The notes: generated from the sequence alone by a model not told the origin. DNA of 64,000 nucleotides from Gigantopelta aegis (GCF_016097555.1 NC_054704.1:30902523-30966522); one strand, 5' to 3'; numbered from the stretch's first letter, positions 24,501 through 35,599 are shown. Translations and numbers: made by a program.

Positions 24501-27500
24501 AAAAAAAAAAAATGAAGTACAAATGAGGGTGTGTATTATACAAAACAAATAATAATAACTTTCGGAATGTCTCAACAACTGATTTTGGAGTTGATGGTAA
24601 ATTTTACATTTATTGCCAGTTTTATGTACCAGTAAAATAAATCTGTGCACATTATAGAGTGATACATGCTTTTTTTTGGTCAAACATTCAAAGCAGGGTC
24701 TATACATTATACCCCAATGAACAAGAAAGAAAGAAGTGTTTTATTTAACGACGCACTCAACACATTTTATTTACGGTTATATGGCGTCAGACATATGGTT
24801 AAGGACCACACAGATTTTGAGAGGAAACCTGCTGTCGCCATTACATGGGCTACTCTTCCGATTGGCAGCAAGGGATCTTTTATTTGCGCTCCCCACAGGC
24901 AGGATAGCACAAACCATGGCCTTTGTTGAACCAGTTATGGATCACTGGTCGGTGCAAGTGGTTTACACCTACCCATTGAGCCTTGCGGAGCACTCACTCA
25001 GGGTTTGGAGTCGGTATCTGGATTAAAAATCCCATGCCTCGACTGGGATCCGAACCCAGTACCTACCAGCCTGTAGACCGATGGCCTGCCACGACGCCAC
25101 CGAGGCCGGTCCCCCCAATGAACAAAGTCAACAGGAAATTTCACCATTCTTTAGGTTAGTTCTTTGGTAAAACAATCATTAAACTTCCATTCATATTTGG
25201 CATTGATAATACTGTTGGAAAAGTAGTACATTGTTAACTAAATGTCAATTTGCTTAAAACATATTTTATTCGGAAAATATTCAAATTATATTTAATCACT
25301 AGTATATAATTAATTAAGTGATATTAATTTAGCAAATCATATGCATGATATGAATCTGACCAAGCTTTTAAACTGATATTTTGTCTGCAGGACTGAAATA
25401 CAGGCATCAAAATAGGCAATGTGTTGGGTAACCCATGTATAGGTTCCCATGAAATACAGACCTGGTAAGCAGTGATAACCTATAGATTTGTAAAACTTAT
25501 TTTGTATTTTCATTGTTACTATAAAAACCTTCATAGACACAAACAGTTGAATCCTGTTGGCTTGAATCCTGTGGGTGCTCTAGAAAGTGTTCGACCCATC
25601 AGGTAGTTTGACCTAACCATTTGGACAACAATGTGTAATTGTAACTCTGGACTTTGTTTTGATTCGAGCACTGCGGTGTATTCGACCCTTCCGAGTTTGA
25701 CCTAATGAGATTCTACTGATACTTTTTTATTCATCCATACCACTGTTCTCATTGTACTGACACTGTGTGTGTATCTAAATAACACTCAGCTGATCCAAAT
25801 TTAGGTGGTGTAATTTTATTTTAATAAGATTTTGTGGTAAAACAAATACCGGTACTGTTCTTGACTTTTTTAATATGTGGTAACCTGAGCAACCATTCTC
25901 AACTTATTTCGATGCCTGAAATGGAAAGGAACTCAATTGTTTCAATGCATTGTTTTCATATCCTGTTATTCCCCAGTCCTACTATATTTTTGCACTATTC
26001 CAAAAGCCAAATATATCAGTTTTCAAGTGCAAATTTTGCTATTTAATATTTCTGAACTTTTTATAAAGTAAACATGATACAGTATCTTGTTTTAGAAGCT
26101 GTACTAAATTGCCTGATATTTAGAGTTATGAATTAAACTATTTGTACTTATGTATCACAAATGTCAGTCACTTACTTGTTGAAATCAAAGAGATCACACT
26201 CAAATATTTGGATTCTGCCATCAGTAGTCTAACAAGAAAACTCAAGAGATAACTTTCATATCTGATAAATTTATATAATGCAACATATGGAAAAAACAAC
26301 AAACACAAATTACTTTTGTACAACAAATCTATGAAAACTTTGCATATATACTGAACTAAAAAAGAAACTTCCGATTTGTACATTAAGTATTTGTTGTGTT
26401 AAAGAATTCATTGTGTAATGAAATTAGATAGGTAGTATTAACCTTGAGCTGTATTATCAGGATTCATGAATTTTTATCGATTATTTTTGCACTGTTAATC
26501 GTCGACAACGTGAAATTCAATTTGCACGTGCATGCATGGTTCGACATGTCCCGTGTAGTATTCGGTCAATTTGTTTTACTTGTCTTGCTGACATCGTTGT
26601 CAAGTGAACGAAAACGCTTCAAAATTTATAAAAAAAATTAACGTTTTTTACATTGTAGAATTTTTAGTATGCCAAGAATACCCAATAATTTACGCGAACA
26701 GGCGATTGGCTTGCTTGATGCTGGCATGTCGACAGAAGACGTTGCAAGGCATGTTGGGAGTTCTAGTCGAGCGGGAAGCACCAACGACTTGCCACGTCAT
26801 GGACGTCCGCGTGTTACAACGCGTGGTCAAGACCCCTATATAATGAACACGCATTTGCACAATCGATTCCAAACTGCCACTGCTACTGCTGCTAACACAC
26901 CTGGGCTTCACAATAACCAAATCAGTGGGCAAACTGTTCGTAATCGTTTTACATGCACGACGTCCTTACGTCGGATGCGTTTTAACGCAACGTCATCGTC
27001 TAAATCGTCTTAATTGGGCATGTGTACACACTCATTGGATACAGCGACGCTGGAATACCATTCTTTTTTCGGATGAATCCAGATTTTCTTTACAACGTGG
27101 TGATGGCAGGGTACGCGTCTACCGTAGGAGAAATGAACGCTATGCTGACTGTTGTGTTCTTGACTAGATCGTTTCGGGGGTGGGGGTTGTGTCATGGTCT
27201 GGGCAGTCATTGCCCATGGTTATCGTTCACCACTAGTCGTCATTGATGGCAATTTAAATGCTCAACGTTACCGTGATGACATTCTCGCTCATCACGTCAT
27301 TCCTCTGTTCCATAACAAAGCCAACATCTCGATTTTTCAGCATGATAATGCCACCTCTCATACAGCTAGAGACACTGTAAATCTTCTTAGGACAAATAAC
27401 ATTGATTTCATTGATGACTGGCCCGCTAAAAGTCCTGATCTCAACCCCATCGAGCGTGTCTGGGATAGTCTGGACAGACGATTGAGGCGTCGTCCCAACC

Positions 27501-30500
27501 CACCCGCTAACGTCAACGAACTTCGTCAAGCGCTCATTCAGGAATGGAACAATATTCCACAGGCAGAAATCAACACTTTAGTAAATTCTATGCACCTGCG
27601 ATGCACTGCAGTGGTCAATTCAAGAGGTGGTCATACCCGTTATTAAGTGGGTGGGGTTTTTTTAACCCCTACCACACTGGGCACCATGGAACACTCTTTA
27701 AACGCATATATAACAATTATTCCCCCGGTTTGTTTTCAACAAGTTATGTTCAAGCAAAGTTAGCGGAAGTTTCTTATTTTGTTCAGTATATATATATAAT
27801 TGTTTGTTTTTTGTGTGTTTTTTTTGCTATTAAATAGTTACGTTCCGATGATCAATCATAACTGAAAGTTAATTAGTTGGGCTTAGTAATGTGATAATCA
27901 TCTGTGATTATTTTAATAACTTAAAATTAATACTTTGCAGCCAGATTTTTTTTTTAAAAGGTGTTATTTGGAACATCCAACATTTCAGTGCTAAAGTCAC
28001 CCGATAATATTTTCTATAAAACTAAGGATTTACTTTTATACCTTGTAACGATTGCCTGTAATAGTTGTCAGTGGCTCAACAGTATATTCTAGACCACTTT
28101 CTTCAAAGAATTCCTTAATAGGTATCTCACTTCCATCCACTCCAACCACATCATGACCCAGGTCATACACCCTGCAAATCAAACGAAAAAACATGTAGCT
28201 ACCCTTGTGCAACAGCAAACTGTTAAATAATTATGAGGTCATTCTTAAAAAGTTTAACATTTAAAAATAACATTAATTAAGCTACAATCTCCCTTGACCA
28301 GCATACCATTGCTTTCTAATCAAACATAAAAGCACAGTTAGTTTTAATAAACTTGTGTTTTTCATTTATGCAATCTATAAGTTTTGTTTTCTTGCTAATT
28401 TTAATACAAAACAGTTCCAAAGAGTCCTATTCACAGTCTTTCTAGTCTGCCTAGAAAAGAGATAGAAATCAAAGAATGGTACATCACAGGAAGAAGCTTA
28501 AACTGGATATTTTATACTATGTGCTTTAAGTTTAAATAATAAAAAACATGTATGCTGGCCATTTGAACTCCACCATGTAATTTTCAATTTTGTCTAGAAA
28601 AAATTCAATAAAAATTCAAAATTTCCTAAATATATATCTCTCTATTAGTTTGTGAAGAATGCCCCAAGGGATCACTGTACAATCAGAACAATCCAATCAA
28701 AACTCTATAAGAAGATATGCTTCAAAGCTAAAGTTGACGGATAGATGCCATACAGACACCAGGCAAATCGGTATTAGAAAAGCTTCACCAATGAATGTCA
28801 TAGCAGAGGTAAAATTTTCCTTAAATATTTTAAATTTAAAAATCTAGGAGAAAACAGACTTAAAAATTCCTAAATATCTCTCTATTATAGTTTGTGAAGC
28901 ATGCCCCTGAGAATAATAGTGTATGTACCAAGTTTCAGAATTATTCGATCAAAATTATAGCAATAGATAGACTTTCAAATTTTCAAATTTTCTATTCAAA
29001 TTTTAAAAACATTTAATAATAATAATAATAATAAAAATAAAAATAGACTTCAAAATTTTCAATGTTAGATTTCTATTTAAAATGTTTAATAAAAAATCAT
29101 ATATTCAAATTCTCTCTCTATTAGTTTGTGAAGACTGACCTAGAGAACAAAGTACCAAGTTTCAGAACTATCCGATCAAAACTAGAAGATTGACATACAA
29201 ATTTTCATTTTCATTTTTAAAAACATTTAACAAAATTTAAAATTCAACATTTTTCAAAATATCTCTCTATTAGTTTGTGAAGACCACCCCTGATAATACA
29301 TATACTACATTTCAGAACTATCCAATCACAACTCTAGAAGAAGATAGACTTTTAAATTTTCAATGTTAAATTTCTATTTAAAATGTTTAAATTTGATTTT
29401 CAAAATATCTCTCTACTTGTTTGTGAAGACAACCCCAGAGAATCATAGTACCATGTTTCAAAACTATCCGAACTAAACTGTAGGAGAAGATAGACTTTCA
29501 AATTTTCAATTTAAATTTTAAAAACATTTAATAAAAATTAAACATTTCTAAAAAGTTGATGGCCGGATGTCAGACAAATCAATATTAGATAACCTCCACT
29601 GACTTACATCATAGTGGAGCTAACAAACCACAGTTATCATACATTGAAAAATATCACTTCTCTTTCTATTAAAATCAGTCAAAAGACTTGGCTAGTAGTT
29701 AGATGGAAGAAAATGATTAGGTAGTACATCAAATTTCACATTGTTTGCTGTCCTGTACATGTATGTGGCAAATTGAATTAAGTTTTGTTTTTTTTCACAG
29801 CAAGAGTATCAACTAACATGAGTCAGTAATGAGTTTCTTAAATCATAAAATATCTCTGTAAAAATCTTGCATATTGTATTGCTAACCACTTCATGTCCAC
29901 AGCTTTCCCACACATAGGAAAGAATATCTTGATGTGTTCTCTTCCCGCCAGCAACCGATCATTGTATACAGCCAACAATCTAAAACAAAAGACATATCAT
30001 TTATAACAATATATATATATATATATATATATTTCTCTCATCCTCAGGTATATAAGACAGAGCTATCCCATGAAAGAAAGCTATGTAAGAAATTTCTATC
30101 CTACATGGGATATCACTCATTTAACATGATGTCGTTGGTAAAATATGACTTAAGGTCATTTGACACAGTTATAAATTAATATTTTGTTATTAAAACCTTC
30201 ATTATAAAAGCTATCTTGTTAATTTGATATAAATATGATAGTGTAGTTTATTTATGAAAAAATTGTCAAATAAAAAAGTTATTTGTTCAGCCATCTTAGT
30301 CTATTCGCATAAAATAATGGTTTATTTACCGAATGAATGAGAGAAACAAATTCCCATCATATGTGGCCATGTCACCATGTGGGCTAGAAAAAGTATACCT
30401 TCGGTGGTGAAAATTTTAACCATGGGACTTGGCAAGCCTTGTCCCAGGTTGAAATCTCCATCACCTTGGGTGTACTTTTTCTATCCCACATGACCACATA

Positions 30501-32288
30501 TGATGGAGTCTTATAATATTACTGATAATTACACACTAAAATGTTTAGTTACACTGCAGTGTTTACAAAGACTGAAAGAGTCACCAGTTTCAGTGGTATA
30601 GTTGTTAAAGGGGCAGGAATTTAGCTTAATCACGTGAGTGTTCGCTTAAGGTGTTTGTGTCACAGGATCGAACCACTTCGGTGGATTCATTCAACTGATT
30701 GTGTTTTTTCTCCTTCCAACCAGTGAACCACAACTGGACAAAGGCTGTGGTACATGTGCTTTCCTGTCTGTGGGAAAGTTAATATAAAAGATCCATTGCT
30801 GCATTAGGAAAAATGTGGCGGGTTTCCTCTGATGGGTTTCCTCTGATGACTACCGGTATGTGTCAGAATTACCAAATGTTTTACATCCAGTAGTCTAAGA
30901 TCAATTAATCAATGTGCTCCAGTGGTATCATTAAACAAAAACAAACTTTACTTGTTACAATATTTGTCTAATCTGTAAGTGCTGGCTGTTTGATCACACC
31001 AGTGTTCATTAAATGGGCAAATGTGCAGCTGATATTAGGGGCCCATATGGACTATGTACGGTAATTGTTGAACCATCCCTAGTATCAGCTGCCCATTTGC
31101 CCATTTAATGAACACATGCGTATCATGGGATACATTATGAAACAGAGGAGGGAGGAATGTGTTTATCAAGAGTCAATTAACAAGATATCAAAACTCTCTC
31201 ATTTTAATTCAAAAAGTAAAATGCAACCAGCCATGGCCATATGTTTTTTAACGAAAGAAAGTTTGTTTTGTTTAACAACACCACTAGAACACTTTGATTC
31301 ATTAATCATAAACATTAGGTAATTCTGACTTGTAGGCTTTGGCCGGCTCCTCTGTCCAGAACAGGAAAGGTTGGGTGGGTGGAGGAGGGACTACCTGCAC
31401 TAGCAGGTGCTAGAGAGCACTAGCAGCCCGACCAGGGTCAGTAGCAGGCGGAGGGTTGGTTTCTTAATGCAGCATGGGATCTTTTACATGCATTTTCCCA
31501 AAGACAGGAAAGTGCATACCATGGCCTTTGACCAGTTGTGGTGCACTGGTTGGAATGAGAGAAAAACAATCAGTTCAACAAGGTGGTTCGATCCTGCAAT
31601 CCAAGCACCTCGGGCAAGCGCTCAACTGACAGAGCTAAATTCCGCCTCTGGTTTTTAACAAAAGATTCTCTATCTAGTATTTCTTACCAAAGAAACTAAA
31701 CAAAACCTTCAATGTTCAGAAAATCCAATGTTAGTCAAATTAAGTCAGAATGATTGTAAAAGGGAGGGGTGAGTGTTGACTAGTATAAAGTAATTTCAGA
31801 GAGGGGTGATCTCGGCAATACGAAGTATTACATCGGGGGGGGGGGGGGGGGGGGGGGGGGTCAGCAGGAGTTTACAAAATACTAAATTTTGCATTATATA
31901 ATTGTTGAACTGTACCTTAAACATCCTACCTCAGAAGATTCATTGGGTTTTCCCAGTCCCAACTGGTGTCCCATGGCTAGTTTATCAAAGGCTGTCCTCT
32001 CTATGAGAAATTGCATGTAAAAGGTGTCTTGCTTACCCTGTATAATGAACAAATGTTGCAGGTTTGTGTGAAGACTACATGTCATATGATTCATTAATCA
32101 ATATGCTCTAATGGTGCTAAACAAAACAAAGTCTAACTTATACATCTTACTTACTTATGAACATTGGCGCTATGAAAGGCTACTTTTCTCTGTGCCCAGC
32201 GTAGTTTCCAGTAATCAACATTCAACAACGTTTCCTTAACGGTTTTGGGCTTTTCTTCTGCAACATTTTCCTTCGTGTCTGGCTCCAT
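18700..32288 (-). CDS. TPMT: Thiopurine S-methyltransferase, eight coding exons
   Basis: Complete TPMT-family gene. Coding exons, in order: 32288-32155, 29979-29890, 28171-28042, 26228-26176, 24225-24151, 20604-20519, 19994-19950, 18812-18700. They sum to 726 nt for 241 residues, close to the ~245 of vertebrate TPMT. The family uses S-adenosylmethionine to methylate sulfur of thiol compounds in the cytosol. Visible family motifs: an N-terminal W...W..GK/R.AFH helix (VDYWKLRWAQRKVAFHSANV), FFPMCGKAVDMK with GHDVVGVD (SAM-binding strand and loop, residues ~64-88), FDAIWDRGAL (~142-151) and FEEQHKSWG (~219-227). An in-frame TAA sits directly before the ATG. All introns are GT-AG and all phases join. 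Introns hold SINEs and two Tc1-like elements. Function is inferred from family motifs. Confidence 0.93.
19865..19910 (+). repeat. (TG)n microsatellite
   Basis: About 20 uninterrupted TG units within TPMT intron 7. The duplicated locus has a related TG tract at about 61885-61933. Confidence 0.9.
19950..19994 (-). CDS. TPMT: TPMT coding exon 7
   Basis: 45 nt encoding residues 191-204 (PPHVVRENQVCDLY). Acceptor ttttttcag, donor atg|GTAAGA. Duplicated at 62020-61976 with V to I and R to L changes. Confidence 0.92.
20519..20604 (-). CDS. TPMT: TPMT coding exon 6
   Basis: 86 nt encoding residues 162-189 (FASLLETLMAPGCRQLLC, ending before NWPG). Acceptor tttcttaccag, donor cag|GTAATT. A same-length paralogous exon occurs on the plus strand at 45062-45147. 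Confidence 0.92.
20757..20994 (-). mobile_element. SINE, tail 2 with truncated head B
   Basis: TPMT intron 5, same strand as the gene. Tail 2 and central domain are clear (gtttgttttgtttaacaaaa, ggatcttttatatgcatcat). The head stops around gggccaccgacaaag. Confidence 0.7.
21066..21364 (-). mobile_element. Diverged SINE with tail 2
   Basis: Intron 5 of TPMT. Recognisable tail 2 (cattttgtttaacgacacca) and central domain (tgatcttttatatgcacttt); the head region near 21340-21364 is degraded. A 31-base G run follows at 21490-21520. Confidence 0.65.
21940..22745 (+). mobile_element. Internally deleted Tc1-like transposon
   Basis: Terminal inverted repeats of about 27 bases, TACTAAAAGGCAAAAGTTAT at 21940 and its inverse at the 22745 end, differing at one position, with TA on both sides (21938-21939, 22746-22747). 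Only 806 bp long, against about 1.4-1.5 kb for the other two Tc1-like elements here. It lies in TPMT intron 5. Confidence 0.82.
22247..22480 (+). pseudogene. Tc1-like transposase N-terminal fragment
   Basis: Frame-shifting remains of the paired helix-turn-helix region: RVIGMIESGTSQRD, then LWQQYQQN and RDRPRSGRPPVTTPRQD, the GRPR-type linker of Tc1 transposases. The catalytic DDE half is absent. Confidence 0.75.
22761..22882. mobile_element. Small MITE with GGGGCCTAATT ends
   Basis: About 120 bp with inverted ends ggggcctaattctctaaa and tttgtgaattaggcccc. Similar ends bound the nested element at 52990-55357. TPMT intron 5. Confidence 0.6.
23360..24089 (-). mobile_element. SINE (head B, tail 1) interrupted by another SINE
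   Basis: The outer SINE is flanked by aaatgtggcataaa at 23346-23359 and 24090-24103. Its tail 1 (23360-23447) and its central domain plus head B (23841-24089, ending ctgggctacatcccgcccc) are separated by a younger SINE. TPMT intron 5. Confidence 0.85.
23453..23840 (-). mobile_element. SINE, head A with tail 1, nested
   Basis: Inserted into the outer SINE at an acacagatat target (23438-23447 and 23841-23850). Full structure: ttctttc-type tail, central domain and the ccggcctcggtggcgtcg head. Confidence 0.9.
24151..24225 (-). CDS. TPMT: TPMT coding exon 5
   Basis: 75 nt encoding residues 137-160 with the family signature FDAIWDRGALVSV. Acceptor gttttacag, donor cg|GTATTT. Confidence 0.93.
24726..25110 (-). 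mobile_element. SINE, head A with tail 1
   Basis: TPMT intron 4, just upstream of exon 5. Flanked by ccccaatgaacaa at 24712-24724 and 25113-25125. Nearly identical to the copies at 2452 and 49459, so young. Confidence 0.92.
25130..26170. other. TPMT intron 4 remainder, no feature seen
   Basis: AT-rich intronic sequence without recognised repeats or exons. Confidence 0.4.
26176..26228 (-). CDS. TPMT: TPMT coding exon 4
   Basis: 53 nt encoding residues 119-135 (GRIQIFECDLFDF), matching the family strand that ends in a CD(L/I)F motif. Acceptor ttcttgttag, donor aa|GTAAGT. Confidence 0.9.
26349..27788 (+). mobile_element. Tc1-like transposon, degraded
   Basis: Inverted ends TACTGAACTAAAAAAGAAAC and TACTGAACAAAATAAGAAAC (second as its reverse complement), with flanking TA at 26347-26348 and 27789-27790. 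It lies in TPMT intron 3 in the opposite orientation to the gene. Confidence 0.88.
26669..27646 (+). pseudogene. Tc1-like transposase, frameshifted
   Basis: Starts MPRIPNNLREQAIGLLDAG (helix-turn-helix), then loses sequence after GSSSR, continues with RHGRPRVTTRGQD, and breaks frame at about 26940 and again near 27160. Catalytic residues are still visible: FSDESRF, FQHDN and SPDLNPIERVWD. There are 35 residues between the second D and the E. The C-terminus is RGGHTRY, shared with the element at 53940. Confidence 0.88.
28042..28171 (-). CDS. TPMT: TPMT coding exon 3
   Basis: 130 nt encoding residues 76-118. Acceptor gtttgatttgcag. Carries GHDVVGVDGSEIPIKEFFEE, the second SAM-contacting segment of the Rossmann fold. 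Donor aag|GTATAA. Confidence 0.92.
28590..29560 (+). repeat. Diverged tandem repeat array 1
   Basis: Five degenerate units, each starting near ctctattagtttgtgaaga (about 28643, 28875, 29105, 29266, 29408) and followed by a gtttcagaactatcc-like phrase. Spacing 140-235 bases. The same family forms array 2 at 35600-36560. TPMT intron 2. Confidence 0.75.
29890..29979 (-). CDS. TPMT: TPMT coding exon 2
   Basis: 90 nt encoding residues 46-74 with split codons at both ends. Acceptor ttttgttttag. Encodes the first SAM-binding strand and loop, FFPMCGKAVDM. The donor is aa|GTGGTT, weaker than the others, but it is the one that restores frame and family alignment with exon 3. Confidence 0.85.
30355..30505. 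repeat. Hairpin-forming inverted repeat
   Basis: Arms atcatatgtggccatgtcac and tgaccacatatgat about 120 bases apart, with second-tier pairing of ctagaaaaagtatacctt and gtgtactttttctatccc. MITE-like. TPMT intron 1. Confidence 0.6.
30610..30952 (+). mobile_element. SINE, head C with tail 2
   Basis: Plus-strand copy: tRNA-like head (gcaggaatttagcttaat, B-box ggatcgaacc), central domain (gtgctttcctgtctgtggga), tail 2 ending cattaaacaaaaacaaactt. It contains an internal small duplication gggtttcctctgatg. TPMT intron 1. Confidence 0.72.
31010..31114. repeat. Hairpin MITE-like repeat
   Basis: Arms gtgttcattaaatgggcaaa and tttgcccatttaatgaacac, continuing through tgcagctgatat / tatcagctgc, with a ~20-base loop. 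TPMT intron 1. Confidence 0.65.
31258..31646 (-). mobile_element. SINE, head C with tail 2 and an internal insertion
   Basis: Tail 2 at 31258-31330 and central plus head C at 31460-31646. About 120 bases (ggccggctcctctgtccaga...) interrupt it. TPMT intron 1. Confidence 0.65.
31930..32133 (+). mobile_element. Old SINE relic with tail 2
   Basis: Strongly diverged: ttcattgggttttcccagtc, a central-domain trace, and attcattaatcaatatgctc with aaacaaaacaaa at the end. Immediately downstream of TPMT exon 1. Confidence 0.45.
32155..32288 (-). CDS. TPMT: TPMT coding exon 1
   Basis: 134 nt, residues 1-44 plus two bases. Starts at ATG (32288-32286), preceded in frame by TAA. Contains the conserved W..RWAQRKVAFH helix. 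The donor is aa|GTAAGTAAG, a strong site. Any 5' untranslated exon was not identified. Confidence 0.9.
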
Positions 32289-32553
32289 TTAAGATGGTGA
32301 AATTGTTTATATCTCAGCTTGAAAGTGATACACAACTGCAAATAAACAAAATAGTAATTTAAAATGATCCATGACATATTTTCAAGGCTTGAAATTCATT
32401 TTGTGGAAGAAGTCTCAGTGATTTTGACATTTTAATCTGGAAGCAAATGCTTGAAATAGAGAGACCGTTCTAGACTGTTTGTACCGATATAAACTTTAAT
32501 TTATGTTCATTTAAACTAATCACTTGGATTTTTTCTTCGTCATCTTCTGTTTT

Positions 32554-32866
32554 GGGGGCAGGACGTAGCCCAGTGGTAAAACATTTGCTTGATGCACGGT
32601 CAGTCTGGGATCAATTCCCGTCGGTGGGTCCATTGGGCTATTTTTCGCTCCAGCCAGTGCACCACAACTGGTATATTAAAGGCCGTGGTATGTGTTATCC
32701 TGTCTGTGGGATGGTGCATATAAAAGATCCCTTGCTGCTAATCAAAAAGAGTAGTCCATGAAATGGCGACAGCGGGTTTCATCTCTCAATATCTGTGTGG
32801 TCCTTAAATAAAATGTGTTGACTGCATCGTTAAATAAAACATTTCCTTCCTTCCTTCTGTTTGTGT
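32554..32866 (+). mobile_element. SINE, head B with tail 1
   Basis: Plus-strand copy upstream of TPMT: head B (caggacgtagcccagtggta, B-box ggatcaattcc), central domain, then tail 1 (ctgtgtggtccttaaataaa, cgttaaataaaacatttcc) and a ttcc microsatellite. It combines head B with the tail used by head-A SINEs. Confidence 0.82.
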
Positions 32867-33114
32867 AATTTTTATAATATTTGATGAATATTGGTCACCC
32901 TAATTACATTGAATAGTTGTACAATTCTTGAAGATGTAAAGCAAAAGCTACTTCTGAAAATTATTGTCCGAACTGAGTGGTCAATTTCAAGACCAATGCA
33001 TTTCTATAAATATGTAATTTTATGAAGTCAAAGTAGGTGGAGAAAATAATGCATACTGGGGCTATGCAATTAAGTGGATTTGACTGTAGTATTGTTTAAT
33101 ACAACCATATAACT

Positions 33115-33300
33115 TAGTTTAGTTTAAACAATATTTTATTCCATTTACTGGTGGGATTGGTCGACAGGCTACAAGCCTATATTAGGACCTTTCCCTACAT
33201 TTTTTTTTTACAAACAAACTGACAAGATGACAGACAAAGTACAATTAATAGCTAACAATAATAAAACATAACAGTAGATGATTAACATAAAAGCGAGCTA
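33115..33300 (-). mobile_element. Probable 3' end of a retrotransposon
   Basis: Minus strand reads a compact 3' end with ggtcctaatataggcttg and an aataaaatattgtttaaac terminus. No coding part was recognised beyond it, so it would be 5'-truncated. Confidence 0.3.
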
Positions 33301-33656
33301 CAGAAAGGAAAGGTACATACATAGAAATAATACAGGTAGAGACGTAGAGAAACCATACAACTTGAAATAAACATGCAGTGACTTTCTATTTCTCCTTTCA
33401 ACAAGTACTTTTGTGTGACGTTTATATATACATGTATATGGAATGTCTTGTACATGGAGGAAACAACACAAAATGAGAAAGCAGAAGCAGCTCTGTGTCA
33501 AGGTCATCTTAACACTGGTAAACATTATGTACATCATCTACAGACATTACGTGGTGTCAGAAGTGGGATAAGACATCACACTTTTGTTTTTAAATAAGCA
33601 AGGTTTAAGATATTGTTTAATAAACGTGAATCAAATGTAGAATATATTTGAATATT

Positions 33657-34026
33657 AAAGTCACAGACCCTATAGTTTTAATCCGTAAAAAATGGACACT
33701 GTAATGTTTGGTTAATTTACAAAGCTGTAACACATTCAAATAAAATTACAAAAGAGTGAAACAAGAATTTTTGATGCTGAAGTGGCGAAATATCTTTTAA
33801 AAAAATAGACTAGAATATGAAGAGAAAAATCATTACATGTTATTAGAAACATCAGGATGATCAGAAACAATTTGGATGTACATATACATGGATAATTTAA
33901 AATATCTGATGTACTAACATGGATAAATTAAAATAAGAATTTAAATTTTTTTAATTATCAAAAACTGCTCTATGATATAGTGAAAAATATGTTGTAATGT
34001 TTAAAAACTCTAGTCCGTCAATTTAA
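33657..34026. mobile_element. Inverted-repeat element related to 13707-15265
   Basis: Left end cagaccctatagttttaatc and right end tgtttaaaaactctagtccg. Left-arm internal phrase aatttacaaagctgtaacac parallels aatctacaaacctgtaacac at 13766. Non-coding. Confidence 0.4.
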
Positions 34027-34094
34027 ACATGAGGTCTGCGGGCATAACCGGTCACTTGAGTTAACTCCATCTACCAGACTCATGGAAAAGCACA

Positions 34095-35290
34095 ATACCC
34101 ATTTTCGGGGAGTGGGGATGAGAATTACCAAATACATGATTTTGGTTCTCCATGGGTCAATGAAGCTTCCCACTAGATTTAGTTGGATATGTTCTAGTAG
34201 TTGTGAAGACAGCTTAAAAGCATTTCTCTATATAACTGTAAATGTAGTAAAATTCACCCCTCCTTGGGCACAAACAGGAGACCCAACATTAATGAAATTC
34301 ACAACTTTGATAAACCATCTAAAGACTTTTACATACTAGTATATGAAGAGTATGCAATTATAGCATTTCTGGAAGTAGAGAATAAGATTTTTGTTTAATT
34401 GACTCAATTTTTTCCTTTTGGGGCCCCGCCCCTCATTTCGCAATTGGGATATCAGAATGACCAAATTCACAAATGTATTTCTTCAAGTGTCAAGGCTTGG
34501 CATTTATGGAACAGATAATGATTTCAAAACACTATCTCAGTTTTTTTTCCCTTTTGGGACCCACCTCTCAGGCCCTTTTGGGGAGGGGTCAGAATGACCA
34601 AATTCACAATTTTGTCTCTCCATAGGTCAAGAAAACTTGCCACCAAATTTAGTTGGAAATGGTCTTTTAGACCCGAACAAATTACAGTTTAAATGCATTT
34701 CTTTATGTAATAATTTAGTACACTTCACACTCCCAAGGGGAAACCTGACAAACTGGGGACCTGACATTAATGATATTCACAAATTATATAAACAAACTAT
34801 TTTAATTGCATTAACCTCTCACAAGATTTCATCTAGTTGGAATTAAATGGGTTTTACTAACATACTGAAATTTTTTAGACTGAAAATTCAGATGTTAATT
34901 TGAAACTATAGTGTACATAGTCCCACCTACAAACATGTCACACCCCAATTATTAAAGGCGCTCTGTCACGGATGGTTGACCTAACAAATCAAATCATTTA
35001 TTTATATATGAATCATATAAACATGGCATGGTATACATTGGACAACATACATAATTAGAATATAAAATCCAAGGGGCCTGAGGGGTCAGAATGACCAAAT
35101 TCACAATTTTGTCTCTCCATAGGTCAAGAAAACTTGCCACCAAATTTAGTTGGAAATGGTCAAACAAATTACAGTTTAAATGCATTTCTTTATGTAATAA
35201 TTTAGTACACTTCACACACTCCCAAGGGGAAACCTGACAAACTGGAGACCTGACATTAATGATATTAACAAATTATATAAACAAACTATT
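34095..35290 (+). repeat. Tandemly repeated ~480-bp unit, three copies
   Basis: Units near 34110, 34570 and 35080 share gaccaaattcacaattttgt, ccaccaaatttagttggaaa and cctgacattaatgatatt. The last two are close, the first diverged. A 3' LINE end (34985-35068) and a segment shared with 37010 (34797-34957) lie between units. Confidence 0.75.
34985..35068 (-). mobile_element. 5'-truncated LINE 3' end
   Basis: Reverse complement of the last ~75 bases of the LINE at 1-1495 (aaatcaaatcatttatttat, acatggcatggtatacattg). Only the 3' tip is present, as expected for aborted target-primed reverse transcription. Confidence 0.75.
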
Positions 35291-35390
35291 GATCTTTAAA
35301 TATATGATGACAATTTGGTTATACATGTAGCATTTCTAGAATTTTAAATTGGCTTAATTTTTCTCTTTTGGGCTCCACCCCTCAGACCAT

Positions 35391-35421
<31 letters not shown>

Positions 35422-35599
35422 CAATGACCATATTCATAAATTTGTTTTGTCATGTGCTAAGGAAGCTCGAAACTAAATTTTTGTAGTTTAAGAAGGTTTT
35501 TAAACAAGAGGCCTGTCGGCCCATTTAGAGCTCCGCTATTTAATTTTCTATTTTGTCAGTAGTAGATAATTACTTAGTCTGTAAATCAAATGTTAAATT

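Noticed and set aside
28600..29560. CRISPR-like appearance of spaced repeats
   Set aside because: Units are long, diverged and irregularly spaced in a eukaryotic intron.
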